Source of the DNA: Siphonobacter curvatus
GTDB taxonomy: Bacteria > Bacteroidota > Bacteroidia > Cytophagales > Spirosomataceae
Direction: 5' to 3'
DNA: 64,000 nucleotides
NCBI RefSeq assembly: GCF_002943425.1
Contig: NZ_PTRA01000001.1
Location: 3,472,001-3,536,000 of the forward strand
The first letter of the stretch is position 1; every line of letters begins with the position of its first letter. Below the pieces are notes generated by a model. That model made no database searches. It saw nothing but the letters and a program-made list of their open reading frames with translations, and was not told where the DNA came from. A program made the translations under genes and the position numbers. This document shows positions 18,424 through 27,280 of the stretch, one piece after another.

Positions 18424-21400
18424 ATGATCCAAAAAGGTATCTTGTATCTTTTGGTCGCCACGCTGACTGCTTCGGTTACGTGGGCACAGAAACCTGTATT
18501 TCAGTTACTTCCCCCCGAAAAAACGGGTATTACCTTCAAAAATGAAATCATCGAAACGGAAAACCACAACATTATGGAGTATGAATACTTCTATAGTGGC
18601 GGTGGCGTGGCCGTGGGCGACATTAATAATGATGGCCTGGATGATTTATTCTTTACCTCGAATCTGAAAGAAAACAAGCTGTACCTAAATCTGGGTGGCT
18701 TGAAATTTAAAGATATTACGCTGGAGGCCGGCCTACAGGGCCGGACCGATGCCTGGAAAAGTGGCGTGAGTATGGCCGATGTCAACAACGATGGCCTGCT
18801 CGACATTTTCGTTTGTTACATGGGCAAAGGCGACCTCGACAAACGGCGTAAACAGTTATTCATCAATCAGGGCAATCTGACGTTTAAAGAACAGGCCAAA
18901 GAATATGGCCTGGATGATCCCTCCTATAGTTTTCAATCGGCTTTTTTTGATTACGACAACGATGGAGACCTGGACCTGCTGTTGCTCAATCACAGCGTAG
19001 GAAAGTACGACAACTTGGAATTGTACAAGTACCGCAATGATGTGGACGAATTGTCTGGTAACAAACTTTTCGAAAACCGGGGTAATCACTTTGTCGAAGT
19101 CACGAAAAAAGCGGGCATTCGCCAGCATACCCTGACGTATGGTCTGGGCGTCGTTGTCACAGACCTCAACAAAGATGGCTGGCAGGACATTTACGTAACG
19201 AACGACTACAACGAACCAGATTACCTGTATCTGAACAATAAAGACGGCACCTTTAGGGAAGTAAGCAAACAGGCCTTCCGCCATCTATCCCAGTTTTCGA
19301 TGGGACTCGACATTGCCGATTACAACAATGACGGCTGGGCCGATATTGTCTCACTGGATATGCTTCCGGAGGATAACCGTCGCCAGAAAACCCTGCAACT
19401 TCAGGAAAACTACGAGTCGTATGACCTCATGCTCAAGCAGGATCTGCACAAGCAGTTCATGCGAAACATGCTGCAACTCAATAATGGCGATGGTACCTTT
19501 AGTGAGATTGCTCAACTGGCGGGTGTTGCCAGTACGGACTGGAGCTGGAGCCCCCTCCTGGCCGATTACGATAATGATGGATACAAGGATCTGTTCGTAT
19601 CCAATGGCTATTTGCGGGATTTTACCAACAAAGATTTCCTGAAATACTGGGGCGACTACAAGATTCGAAAAGCCATGGACCGGGAGCCCATGCAAATGAT
19701 GGACCTCATCAAAGCCATTCCGGCGAGTCGGCTTCCCAACTATGTGTTCCGAAACAACCATGATCTGACGTTCACCAACAAACAGATGGAATGGGGGTTG
19801 ACAAATCCCTGCGTTTCCAATGGAGCCGCGTACGCGGATCTGGACAACGACGGTGATCTGGAACTGATCGTCAATAATATTAACGATCCGGTTTCAGTGT
19901 ATCAAAACCTGAGTCGTGAATCGGGTACCAGTAATTACATCCAATTTGCCTTACGCTCACCGAAAGGAAATCGAAATGCTCTGGGAGCCAAGGTTACCGT
20001 GTACACGCAGGGAGCCCTTCAGTACCAGGAATTGATGCCGGTTCGGGGATATTTGTCTTCGCAACCCCTCACCTTGCACTTCGGTCTGGGTACGCATACC
20101 GTAGTTGATTCCGTACGTATCATCTGGCCGGATTTAACGCAGGAATTACACAAGGCGGTAAAAGCGAACCAACGCCTCGTAGTCGAACAGAAAAGTACTC
20201 TACCCTGGTCTGCCACGACGGTTCAAAAGCCAACCGTATTCGAGTCGGTAAAGCCCCTTTTTGCCCATACCCACCAGGGTTACGCTGAAAATGACTTCAA
20301 GCGACAGCCGCTGATGTTATCCATGTACTCCCAAACGGGTCCGGTACTGGCGAAGGGAGATGTGAATAAGGACGGGCTGGAAGATGTCTTCATTGGTGGC
20401 GACCAGACCAATACGGGCAAAATCCTGATTCAGCAGAAAAATGGTTCGTTCCAGGCCCTTGAAAAGCTAGTCATCGGAGATGAGTTGATGTCGGCGGCGG
20501 CAGCAGCGGTCTTTTTCGATGCCAATGGCGATGGCTACGATGACCTGTACGTAGCTATGGGTGGCTATTCACTTTTCGAACCCAATTCGGCTTCCCTGCA
20601 GGATCTTCTGTACCTCAACGACGGAAAGGGGAATCTAACGCTTGCTCCATTACCCACTGTAAACGCCAGCAGTAAATCCTGCGTGCGGGTCGCGGATTAT
20701 GATATGGATGGGGACTTGGATGTATTTGTAGGCGGGAGAGTCATTCCGGGCAAATACCCGCTAAGCCCCACTTCGTATCTACTGGAAAACGACGGAAAAG
20801 GAACCTTCACGGCCCATCGATTCCCGGTCAACGGCATGGTTACCGATGCTCAATGGGAAGATCTGGATCAGGATGGACGCAAAGACCTCATTCTCTGTGG
20901 CGAGTTTATGCCCATCAAAGTTTTCAAAAATACGCCTGAAGGTTTTTCGGATCAGTCTAACGAATACTTTCCTCAACAGGAAAACGGATTCTGGTCCAGT
21001 CTTCTGGTGTATGATCTGGATAACGACGGTCAAAAAGACATCATTGCTGGGAACCTGGGTATGAATACGCAAATCAAGGTTTCGCCGCAACAACCGGGCG
21101 AGCTGTACTACGCCGATTTTGATAATAATGGCTCCATCGATCCGCTGTTCTGTTTTTACATGCAGAACAAGTCGTATCCCTTCGTGAGTCGGGATGAATT
21201 GAACGATCAGATTTTTCCGATGCGTCGGAAATTCATTTCATACAAGGATTACTCCGAAGCAACGATTGACAAGATTCTCTCCCCCGAACAATTGAGTTCC
21301 GCTTTAAAGTGGACTGTAACCGAAGCCCATACCGTCTGCTTCCGCCGGGATCAGGGAACGTTTAAAAAGATGCCGTTGCCGATTCAGGCTCAGTTTGCTC

Positions 21401-21684
21401 CCGTTACGCAGATTCTCGCGGGCGACTTTACCCATCACCACCAGACGGATGTACTCTTGCTGGGCAACAAATCCTATAACCGCCTCAAAATCGGCACGAT
21501 GGATGCCAACTATGGTTGCCTGCTCCGGGCCAGAGGTCTGGAGTTTGACTACGTCAATCAGATGGAATCCGGCTTATCAGTGAGCGGAGATGTGAAATCG
21601 GTTTTGAGCCTGCGGGTGAACAATCAGGATTACTTAGTCATTGGGGCTTTTGATCAGCCCCTGCAATTCTACCAAGTGAAATGA
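18424..21684 (+). CDS. Secreted FG-GAP/VCBS repeat protein with ASPIC/UnbV domain (CRTAC1-like)
   Basis: A 1086-residue exported protein with a signal peptide cleaved near TWAQ. It carries many calcium-binding FG-GAP/VCBS propeller repeats with DxNxDGxxD loops (DINNDGLDDL about 65, DVNNDGLLDI about 120, DYDNDGDLDL about 178, DLDNDGDLEL about 474, DVNKDGLEDV about 645). An ASPIC/UnbV-type segment lies at about 518-580 (ALGAKVTVYTQG and IWPDLTQE). These proteins are secreted beta-propellers, possibly for adhesion or binding; no enzymatic role is established. It overlaps the haloperoxidase gene by 4 bases (ATGA), so the two are translationally coupled. The same SusCD-CRTAC1-haloperoxidase order recurs in Cytophagales, to my knowledge. 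Confidence 0.9.
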   Translation: MIQKGILYLLVATLTASVTWAQKPVFQLLPPEKTGITFKNEIIETENHNIMEYEYFYSGGGVAVGDINNDGLDDLFFTSNLKENKLYLNLGGLKFKDITLEAGLQGRTDAWKSGVSMADVNNDGLLDIFVCYMGKGDLDKRRKQLFINQGNLTFKEQAKEYGLDDPSYSFQSAFFDYDNDGDLDLLLLNHSVGKYDNLELYKYRNDVDELSGNKLFENRGNHFVEVTKKAGIRQHTLTYGLGVVVTDLNKDGWQDIYVTNDYNEPDYLYLNNKDGTFREVSKQAFRHLSQFSMGLDIADYNNDGWADIVSLDMLPEDNRRQKTLQLQENYESYDLMLKQDLHKQFMRNMLQLNNGDGTFSEIAQLAGVASTDWSWSPLLADYDNDGYKDLFVSNGYLRDFTNKDFLKYWGDYKIRKAMDREPMQMMDLIKAIPASRLPNYVFRNNHDLTFTNKQMEWGLTNPCVSNGAAYADLDNDGDLELIVNNINDPVSVYQNLSRESGTSNYIQFALRSPKGNRNALGAKVTVYTQGALQYQELMPVRGYLSSQPLTLHFGLGTHTVVDSVRIIWPDLTQELHKAVKANQRLVVEQKSTLPWSATTVQKPTVFESVKPLFAHTHQGYAENDFKRQPLMLSMYSQTGPVLAKGDVNKDGLEDVFIGGDQTNTGKILIQQKNGSFQALEKLVIGDELMSAAAAAVFFDANGDGYDDLYVAMGGYSLFEPNSASLQDLLYLNDGKGNLTLAPLPTVNASSKSCVRVADYDMDGDLDVFVGGRVIPGKYPLSPTSYLLENDGKGTFTAHRFPVNGMVTDAQWEDLDQDGRKDLILCGEFMPIKVFKNTPEGFSDQSNEYFPQQENGFWSSLLVYDLDNDGQKDIIAGNLGMNTQIKVSPQQPGELYYADFDNNGSIDPLFCFYMQNKSYPFVSRDELNDQIFPMRRKFISYKDYSEATIDKILSPEQLSSALKWTVTEAHTVCFRRDQGTFKKMPLPIQAQFAPVTQILAGDFTHHHQTDVLLLGNKSYNRLKIGTMDANYGCLLRARGLEFDYVNQMESGLSVSGDVKSVLSLRVNNQDYLVIGAFDQPLQFYQVK

Positions 21685-22988
21685 AACGTTTTTTGCTGAT
21701 TTTTTTTAGTACCATATCCATGGTATGGGCGGAAAAACCGAATCCCGCCCAGCATCTGCAACCTTCGGTTTTTGCCGTAACCATGGTGATGATTCACGAT
21801 GTCGTCAATCCTCCGGCTGCTGCTCGTTTTTATTCCTACTGCCTCCTGGGAGCCCAGGAATTTGTCTCCCGAAATGATTCAAAAATCCCCTCGCCTACCC
21901 GGTTAGCCCGTGATTTCAAAAAACCCGATTTGTCTTCGGTTCAGTCGTACGATTACGCCCTGGCTGCTACCTACTGCATTTTGGAAACGGGTCGACTGAT
22001 TCTCCCTTCCGGCTACATGCTCGAGGAAGATCAGAAAAAACTGGTTGAAAAATGGCTCGCCGAAGGACAGCCGCAACCAACCATTGATGCCGCCATTGAC
22101 GCTGCTCAGGTCATGGCTAAACACGTCCTTGCGTATGCACTTACTGACCGTTATAACCAACTCAGTACCCGACTTCGTTACCGTCCGGTGAAAGGAGAAG
22201 GTTACTGGTATCCCACGCCTCCGGGATACATTGAAGCGATCGAGCCGCACTGGAAGACCATTCGTCCGTTTATGATGGATTCCTGTAGTCAGTTTGCACC
22301 CAAACGTCCCGTTACGTTCAGCAGGGATTCCAGCAGTAATTTCTATAAGCTGGCGTACGAAGTTTACCAGAAAGGCAAAACGCTGAATACGGACCACCGT
22401 TTCATTGCCTCCTACTGGGATTGTAATCCTTTTGCGATCAATACGTCGGGTCACATGATGATCGGTTTCAAGAAAATCAGTCCCGGAGGCCACTGGATGA
22501 ACATTACCAGTATTGCGACCACGCAGGCCAAACTGAGCTTTAACCGATCCGTATTCGTACTGGCCTTAACCGCCATGACCCTGCACGACGCGTTCATTAG
22601 CTGCTGGGATGAAAAATACCGGAGTAATCGGATTCGCCCAGAAACGTACATTCAGCAACAAATCGATAAGACCTGGCAACCGTTGTTACAAACCCCGCCC
22701 TTTCCCGAATATACCAGCGGGCACAGCGTCATTTCCACGGCGGTTTCCGAAGTGTTGACGTACTTGCTGGGCGATCGTTTTGCCTTTACGGATACGACAG
22801 AGGTCATCTTTGATCTTCCTACGCGATCGTTTCAATCGTTTCGGCAGGCAGCCGAAGAAGCAGCCATTTCCCGGCTTTACGGCGGAATCCATTACCGGGA
22901 TGCCATTGAACAAGGGCAGGAACAGGGAAAAGCCATTGGACTATTTGTGATTGCGAAAGTAAAAAAAGCGGGTGTCAAATCGTTTTGA
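21681..22988 (+). CDS. Vanadium-dependent haloperoxidase / PAP2-type phosphatase, secreted
   Basis: A 435-residue protein with a short N-terminal signal. The PAP2 active-site signature is visible: K-x6-RP in KYRSNRIRP (about 310-318), the Ser-Gly-His in YTSGHS (about 345) and SR-x5-H in SRLYGGIHYRD (about 396). These residues bind vanadate in haloperoxidases or phosphate in acid phosphatases. The usual Asp four residues after the His is instead at +3, unlike the paralogue at 50.2 kb. Which activity it has cannot be told from sequence. The start overlaps the stop of the upstream CRTAC1-like gene, so they are one operon. Confidence 0.86.
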   Translation: MKRFLLIFFSTISMVWAEKPNPAQHLQPSVFAVTMVMIHDVVNPPAAARFYSYCLLGAQEFVSRNDSKIPSPTRLARDFKKPDLSSVQSYDYALAATYCILETGRLILPSGYMLEEDQKKLVEKWLAEGQPQPTIDAAIDAAQVMAKHVLAYALTDRYNQLSTRLRYRPVKGEGYWYPTPPGYIEAIEPHWKTIRPFMMDSCSQFAPKRPVTFSRDSSSNFYKLAYEVYQKGKTLNTDHRFIASYWDCNPFAINTSGHMMIGFKKISPGGHWMNITSIATTQAKLSFNRSVFVLALTAMTLHDAFISCWDEKYRSNRIRPETYIQQQIDKTWQPLLQTPPFPEYTSGHSVISTAVSEVLTYLLGDRFAFTDTTEVIFDLPTRSFQSFRQAAEEAAISRLYGGIHYRDAIEQGQEQGKAIGLFVIAKVKKAGVKSF

Positions 22989-23132
22989 GGTTGTTACTCA
23001 TCCGCAACCATGGGCTGGTACTGCGTTGCTTCTTCCTAGTGAATTAGGGAAAGTCTAGTTAATCCGTGTATTTTCAGGAGCAATCTTTTACTTTGCCCCG
23101 CAGTTAGTATTCGGACGATAACATTCGCTTCT

Positions 23133-24005
23133 ATGGCTTCTCTTCTCGATTTTATAGGCAATACCCCGCTGGTAGAAATTACGCGATTACATAACAATCC
23201 CAAGGTTAAAATTTTTGGTAAGCTCGAGGGGCACAACCCCGGCGGCAGCGTGAAGGATCGTCCGGCCCTGAATATGATTCGTAGTGCGTTGGAACGGGGT
23301 GATATTCAGTCCAATACTTCATTGATTGAAGCGACCAGTGGGAATACAGGCATTGCTCTGGCTATGATTGCCCGCCTGTATGATTTGACTATCGAGCTGG
23401 TGATGCCGCAGAATTCGACCCGCGAACGCGTATTAACGATGGAGGCCTTCGGAGCGAAAGTAACGCTGCTGGAAAGTATTGAAGCCTGCCGCGACTACGC
23501 CCAAAACAAGGCCGACGCGGGCACCCACTACCAACTCAATCAGTTTGCGAATCCGGATAATTACCTGGCTCATTACAAAGGCACCGGTCCGGAAATCTGG
23601 CGGGATACCAACGGCACGATTACGCACTTCGTCAGTTCGATGGGTACGACGGGTACGATCATGGGCAATTCTCTGTACCTGAAAGAGCAAAATCCGAACA
23701 TCCAGATCGTCGGCTGTCAGCCTACTGAAGGATCGTCCATTCCCGGTATTCGCCGCTGGCCTACGGAGTACCTGCCGAAAATTTTTGATCCCAGTCGAGT
23801 CGACCGTACCATGGATGTAGCCGAGGCCGACGCTGTAGCGATGACGCGTCAGCTGGCCCGGGTCGAGGGAATTTTTGGGGGCATGAGTTCCGGTGGCTGC
23901 GTATCAGCGGCTTTGAAGCTAGCTTCCGAACTGGAAAGCGGCGTCATCGTCTGCATCATCTGCGACCGGGGTGATCGGTACCTTTCGAGTGAATTATTTG
24001 GCTAA
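23133..24005 (+). CDS. cysM: Cysteine synthase
   Basis: A 290-residue cytoplasmic PLP enzyme making cysteine from O-acetylserine and sulfide or thiosulfate. The PLP lysine is in GGSVKDRP (Lys 41), the substrate loop is TSGNTG, and the phosphate-binding glycine loop is SSMGTTGT. The short length and the FIGNTPLVEI start with GKLEGHNPGG fit the CysM (type B) branch better than CysK. The ATG at 23133 is 19 bases after a TTTTACTTTG stretch that nearly matches the -7 box. The gene ends in a strong hairpin shared with the convergent DUF5606 gene. Confidence 0.93.
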   Translation: MASLLDFIGNTPLVEITRLHNNPKVKIFGKLEGHNPGGSVKDRPALNMIRSALERGDIQSNTSLIEATSGNTGIALAMIARLYDLTIELVMPQNSTRERVLTMEAFGAKVTLLESIEACRDYAQNKADAGTHYQLNQFANPDNYLAHYKGTGPEIWRDTNGTITHFVSSMGTTGTIMGNSLYLKEQNPNIQIVGCQPTEGSSIPGIRRWPTEYLPKIFDPSRVDRTMDVAEADAVAMTRQLARVEGIFGGMSSGGCVSAALKLASELESGVIVCIICDRGDRYLSSELFG

Positions 24006-24013
24006 TCAGTGCG

Positions 24014-24059
24014 AAGCAAAAAGGCCGCGAAGAACGATTTCTTCGCGGCCTTTTTGCTT
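24014..24059. terminator. Bidirectional terminator between cysM and the DUF5606 gene
   Basis: A perfect 21-base inverted repeat (24014-24034 with 24039-24059), loop CGAT, with A- and T-runs inside the arms on both strands. Confidence 0.9.
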
Positions 24060-24074
24060 GTGCTAGGAAATAGC

Positions 24075-24512
24075 TTAAGCAGCTTTTTCTTCTTCCGTAT
24101 TTTCTTCCTTCACCTCGAATACTTCGGGCAGATAGGAAGATAGCAGGTTATACCAGGAAATCATTTTACGAATGTCCGAAGGATACACTTTCTCCCGGTC
24201 GAATTCCGGAAATACCTCACCCAGGAACTCACGCAGTTCAGTTTCGCTGGCGTTTTTAGCGTCGATTTCTACTTTTTCGCCGTGTTTCTCACGAATGGCC
24301 GCAAAAATATCGGGCAGGGGTTTTGAGCCTTCTTCGCTATCGGAATATACGGAAATTTCTTTCAGTACCGAAACCCGGGCGTTTGCTCCTACAACGGTAC
24401 GGCCTTTTTTCTCGTCGATGGTTTCAACAATAACTCCCGTACGAGTAGGCTTCAAAATGCGGTATAAACCGGGCTTTCCGGAGATATGGGCGATTTCTTT
24501 CAACAATTCCAT
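24075..24512 (-). CDS. DUF5606 domain protein
   Basis: A 145-residue cytoplasmic protein, almost entirely the Bacteroidota-specific DUF5606 domain. It begins MELLKEIAHISGKPGLYRI, continues with a small beta-rich domain (VVGANARVSVLKEISVYS) and a helical part with LPDIFAAIREKHG and YPSDIRKMISWYN, and ends in an acidic tail. Function is not known to me. An in-frame TTG at 24533 would add seven residues; I chose the ATG at 24512 because family members begin at LKEI. Its -7 box lies inside the end of engB, upstream on the same strand, so it has its own promoter as well as possible co-transcription. Confidence 0.85.
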   Translation of the reverse strand: MELLKEIAHISGKPGLYRILKPTRTGVIVETIDEKKGRTVVGANARVSVLKEISVYSDSEEGSKPLPDIFAAIREKHGEKVEIDAKNASETELREFLGEVFPEFDREKVYPSDIRKMISWYNLLSSYLPEVFEVKEENTEEEKAA

Positions 24513-24651
24513 GTAATCGAATTTATTTGACAAAAACTGTTTTTTCCGTATTCACATGATAGCCTCATAACCGTTTGATTATGAGCGAGATCATGACTCC
24601 TTACCAAGGCTCAACGTATAAGGCAATGACCTTTTTCGGTAAATGGAACCG

Positions 24652-24659
24652 CAAAAGTA
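24652..24659 (-). promoter_or_regulatory. -7 box of the DUF5606 gene
   Basis: On the minus strand TACTTTTG matches TAnnTTTG exactly, 140 bases before the ATG, just past the engB stop. A long leader would result. Confidence 0.4.
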
Positions 24660-24675
24660 GCCAATCCTTGCCCGA

Positions 24676-25287
24676 TTACCGCCGAACACCCCGAAAATCC
24701 GCGTTCAATTCTCCAATCGCTTCCGCAATTTCGTCGCGGCCTACTCCGTCAACGGAAGAGGTGACGAAGTATTTCGGCATTTCCGAAAAAAATTGTAAAA
24801 AGCCATCGCGGTACTTTTTCACTTTCGGTTCTACTTGGGATTTGCTCAGTTTATCGGCTTTGGTAAACACCAGATAAAAGGGTACCCCCGCTTCTGTCAA
24901 TTGCGTCATAAACTCCAGATCAATGGACATCGGATCGTGCCGAATATCCACCAGCACAAACGTACAGATCAGATTAGGCCGATTTTCGAGGTACCCGAAA
25001 ATCATGGGTTCGAACTTTTCCCGCTCACTTTTGCTGAGCTTGGCGTAGCCATAACCGGGTAAATCGACCAGGTACCAGGAATTGTCAACCGAAAAATGAT
25101 TGATCAATTGGGTCTTACCAGGGGTTTGGGAAGTCTTTGCCAGATCCTTCCGCCGTACCAGCGAATTGATCAGCGAGGATTTACCAACGTTCGACCGTCC
25201 GATAAAGGCATATTCGGGGCGGTCGGGGGCGGGGCATTTTTGCCAATCGGTATTACTAACCAGAAAAACGGCTTCTTTAATCTTCAT
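24676..25287 (-). CDS. engB: Ribosome biogenesis GTPase EngB (YihA/YsxC)
   Basis: A 203-residue cytoplasmic GTPase needed for large ribosomal subunit assembly. G1 is GRSNVGKSSL (about 31-40), G2 is in TPGKTQ, G3 is DLPGYGYAKL (about 76) and G4 is TKADKL (about 143). Size and order match the EngB family. I chose the ATG at 25287; an in-frame TTG nine bases upstream is less likely. A TACCTTTG -7 box 18 bases upstream leaves only a short leader. It is divergent from hemE, which has a mirror-image promoter. Confidence 0.96.
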   Translation of the reverse strand: MKIKEAVFLVSNTDWQKCPAPDRPEYAFIGRSNVGKSSLINSLVRRKDLAKTSQTPGKTQLINHFSVDNSWYLVDLPGYGYAKLSKSEREKFEPMIFGYLENRPNLICTFVLVDIRHDPMSIDLEFMTQLTEAGVPFYLVFTKADKLSKSQVEPKVKKYRDGFLQFFSEMPKYFVTSSVDGVGRDEIAEAIGELNADFRGVRR

Positions 25288-25304
25288 CGATTCCAAATTT
25301 CCTA

Positions 25305-25357
25305 CAAAGGTACGAGTGAGTTTGGAGTTTTCGGTTTAGAGTTTTCAGTTTGGAGGC
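25305..25357 (-). promoter_or_regulatory. engB promoter with AAACT-type tract
   Basis: On the minus strand the -7 box TACCTTTG lies at 25312-25305, an exact match. Directly upstream of it, at 25357-25318, is an A/C-rich tract of 7-base units (AAACTGA, AAACTCT, AAACCGA, AAACTCC type). The sequence CTCGTACCTTTG at the end is also found at the hemE promoter. Confidence 0.6.
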
Positions 25358-25599
25358 CCTGTCGCTTAGCGTTTGAAGTACTTACCGCAGCCGTTTAGCG
25401 TTGTTGAATGACCGCCAGTCAACTCAGCTATCGTAAATCCGAAAGAGCGTTAAATGGTCTCGCTGTTCCAGATTTGTAACCCGCAACCCGCCTGCTGTGC
25501 ATTGGTAAGGCACGGACTTAACAATCCCTTACAGATCGCTTTTGGATTTGCAATCCGAAAGCGCATTGGCCAATCGATTCAAACCATAGCGGTTCTCAA
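25358..25599. other. Core of the engB-hemE intergenic region with a REP-like hairpin
   Basis: No gene. At 25538-25562 there is a near-perfect palindrome, GCTTTTGGATT-TG-CAATCCGAAAGC in outline, with a tight loop, like REP elements. Related half-matches (CCAGATTTGTAACCCGCAACC, about 25472-25492) lie nearby. It is flanked by the mirror-image promoters. Confidence 0.5.
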
Positions 25600-25650
25600 T
25601 TGAAAACTCTAAACTGAAAACTGCAAACTCTCATCTCCCTCGTACCTTTG
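25600..25650 (+). promoter_or_regulatory. hemE promoter with AAACT-type tract
   Basis: The A/C-rich tract (25600-25630: GAAAACTCTAAACTGAAAAC in outline, then TGCAAACTC) precedes the -7 box TACCTTTG at 25643-25650. The whole block is close to the reverse complement of the engB block. The -7 box ends 4 bases before the hemE ATG. Confidence 0.6.
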
Positions 25651-25654
25651 TGGT

Positions 25655-26686
25655 ATGGAAATCCTTCAGAATGATTTGTTTTTACGGGCCGCTCGGGGCG
25701 AACAGGTCGAACGAGTACCCGTGTGGATGATGCGACAGGCCGGCCGGATTTTGCCCGAATACCGGGCCGTACGAGCTCAGGCGGGTAGCTTCATCCATTT
25801 ATGTACGACGCCCGAACTGGCGGCCGAGGTCACCATTCAGCCCGTTGATTTGCTTGGCGTAGATGCGGCCATTATTTTCTCCGATATTCTGGTGGTACCG
25901 GAAGCCATGGGCCTTCCCTACGAAATGATCGAAGCTCGAGGACCGGTATTCCCTACTACGGTCAAGACCCTGGCAGACGTAGATAAACTGAAAGTAGCCG
26001 ATCCAGAAGTGGAATTGAAATACGTGCTGGATGCCATTCGAATCACCAAAAAAGAACTCAATGGACGCGTACCGCTCATCGGTTTTGCCGGAGCACCGTT
26101 CACGATTCTTTGTTATATGCTGGAAGGCAAAGGCTCCAAGACGTTCTCGGTAGCGAAGAAATACCTCTACGCGGAACCGGAACTCTCCCACCGCCTCCTC
26201 CAGAAAATTACCGATACGACCATTGCCTATCTAAAAGCTCAGGTAGCTGCCGGAGCGAACCTGGTGCAGATTTTCGATTCCTGGGCGGGCATTTTGTCGC
26301 CGCAGCAGTACCGGGAATTTTCGCTACCCTACATTGCTCAGATCAGCGAGGCCCTTCAGGCGTTGGTGCCCGTGACTGTATTTGCTAAAGGTGCGTTTTT
26401 TGCCCGGCGGGAAATGAATGCTCTCAACTGTTCAGTCGTAGGACTCGACTGGAATATGGACATTGCCGAAAGCCGGGAAATGATTCCGGATAAGGTGTTA
26501 CAGGGAAATCTGGACCCTTGCGTACTCTACAGCGATTTCGACGAGATCAAACAGCAAACGCAGGACATGCTACGTCAATTTGGTGGACAGAAACACATCG
26601 CCAACCTCGGCCACGGCGTGTATCCCGATACGGATCCCGATAAGGTTCGTTGCTTCATCCAAACCGTAAAGGAATTTCGTTTTTAA
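25655..26686 (+). CDS. hemE: Uroporphyrinogen decarboxylase
   Basis: A 343-residue cytoplasmic enzyme that removes four carboxyl groups from uroporphyrinogen III to give coproporphyrinogen III in heme synthesis. The conserved [13 protein letters not shown] loop (about 24-36), the catalytic-type Asp in [14 protein letters not shown] (about 72-85) and the [13 protein letters not shown] segment (about 314) are intact. Length is normal. The ATG at 25655 is fixed by the conserved [11 protein letters not shown] that follows within seven residues. The -7 box ends only four bases upstream, so the mRNA may have no leader. It is monocistronic, with a strong terminator. Confidence 0.97.
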   Translation: MEILQNDLFLRAARGEQVERVPVWMMRQAGRILPEYRAVRAQAGSFIHLCTTPELAAEVTIQPVDLLGVDAAIIFSDILVVPEAMGLPYEMIEARGPVFPTTVKTLADVDKLKVADPEVELKYVLDAIRITKKELNGRVPLIGFAGAPFTILCYMLEGKGSKTFSVAKKYLYAEPELSHRLLQKITDTTIAYLKAQVAAGANLVQIFDSWAGILSPQQYREFSLPYIAQISEALQALVPVTVFAKGAFFARREMNALNCSVVGLDWNMDIAESREMIPDKVLQGNLDPCVLYSDFDEIKQQTQDMLRQFGGQKHIANLGHGVYPDTDPDKVRCFIQTVKEFRF

Positions 26687-26702
26687 CGAATTTTTATACC
26701 AG

Positions 26703-26746
26703 CCAAAAGCCCGTTCGTTCAAGTACTTGAACGAACGGGCTTTTGG
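26703..26746. terminator. Bidirectional terminator after hemE
   Basis: A perfect 44-base palindrome with 22-base arms (26703-26724 with 26725-26746), A-runs and T-runs at the ends, between converging hemE and the lipoprotein gene. Confidence 0.88.
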
Positions 26747-26767
26747 GTATACCCTATTTACTTGAAT

Positions 26768-27253
26768 TTACTTGAGGGCTTTATTCTTTTCAATGCGTAG
26801 CACGCGAGAAGAAGCCGAAGGGCTAAGCAAGGTAAAGGTAGCATCGCCAATAGTGGTTTCCACCGATTTCTTCGTATCGAAATTCGTTTCCAGCCAGCGA
26901 ATCACACCCGAGGGGTCCGCACCGTCGTAGGGTAAGGTTCCGATCAATACAAAAAAGGGAAGTGTATTGCGAATGTTTTTGCTGGGCGTAATCGTTGCAG
27001 TCGCCTTCACGGATTCAACAGTATTCACGTCCGAACTCATCGTCACGATCATGTACTCCGTAGAATCCGTACTTTTCCGGTTCGTCCAGCTATTGCCTGA
27101 TTTTCCGCCAATGTTCTTAAGCGTCGTATACCCTTCTTTTTCCATCCGGGTGTAGATATCCACGGGTTTTATCCCACCAATGGCTTCAACCGGCTTGGTC
27201 TTGGCACAGGCGACACTTAGCAGTACCAGCAAGAGCAACAGGTAATTTTTCAT
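26768..27253 (-). CDS. Small lipoprotein of unknown function
   Basis: A 161-residue protein with a lipoprotein signal: hydrophobic YLLLLLVLLSVAC, Cys about residue 16. The mature part has no motif I recognise; it is beta-rich with a GDATFTLLSPSASSRV tail. The ATG at 27253 is chosen over a TTG 15 bases upstream. It stands 27 bases after the heptose kinase gene on the same strand and could be co-transcribed with it. It probably sits in the outer or inner membrane leaflet. No function can be proposed. Confidence 0.75.
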   Translation of the reverse strand: MKNYLLLLLVLLSVACAKTKPVEAIGGIKPVDIYTRMEKEGYTTLKNIGGKSGNSWTNRKSTDSTEYMIVTMSSDVNTVESVKATATITPSKNIRNTLPFFVLIGTLPYDGADPSGVIRWLETNFDTKKSVETTIGDATFTLLSPSASSRVLRIEKNKALK

Positions 27254-27280
27254 ACGTAAAAGCTTCAATGCCTACTTCTC

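Noticed and set aside
25538-25562. REP-like palindrome considered as a tRNA or attachment site
   Set aside because: It lacks a cloverleaf or a matching partner copy in the window; no integrase is present.
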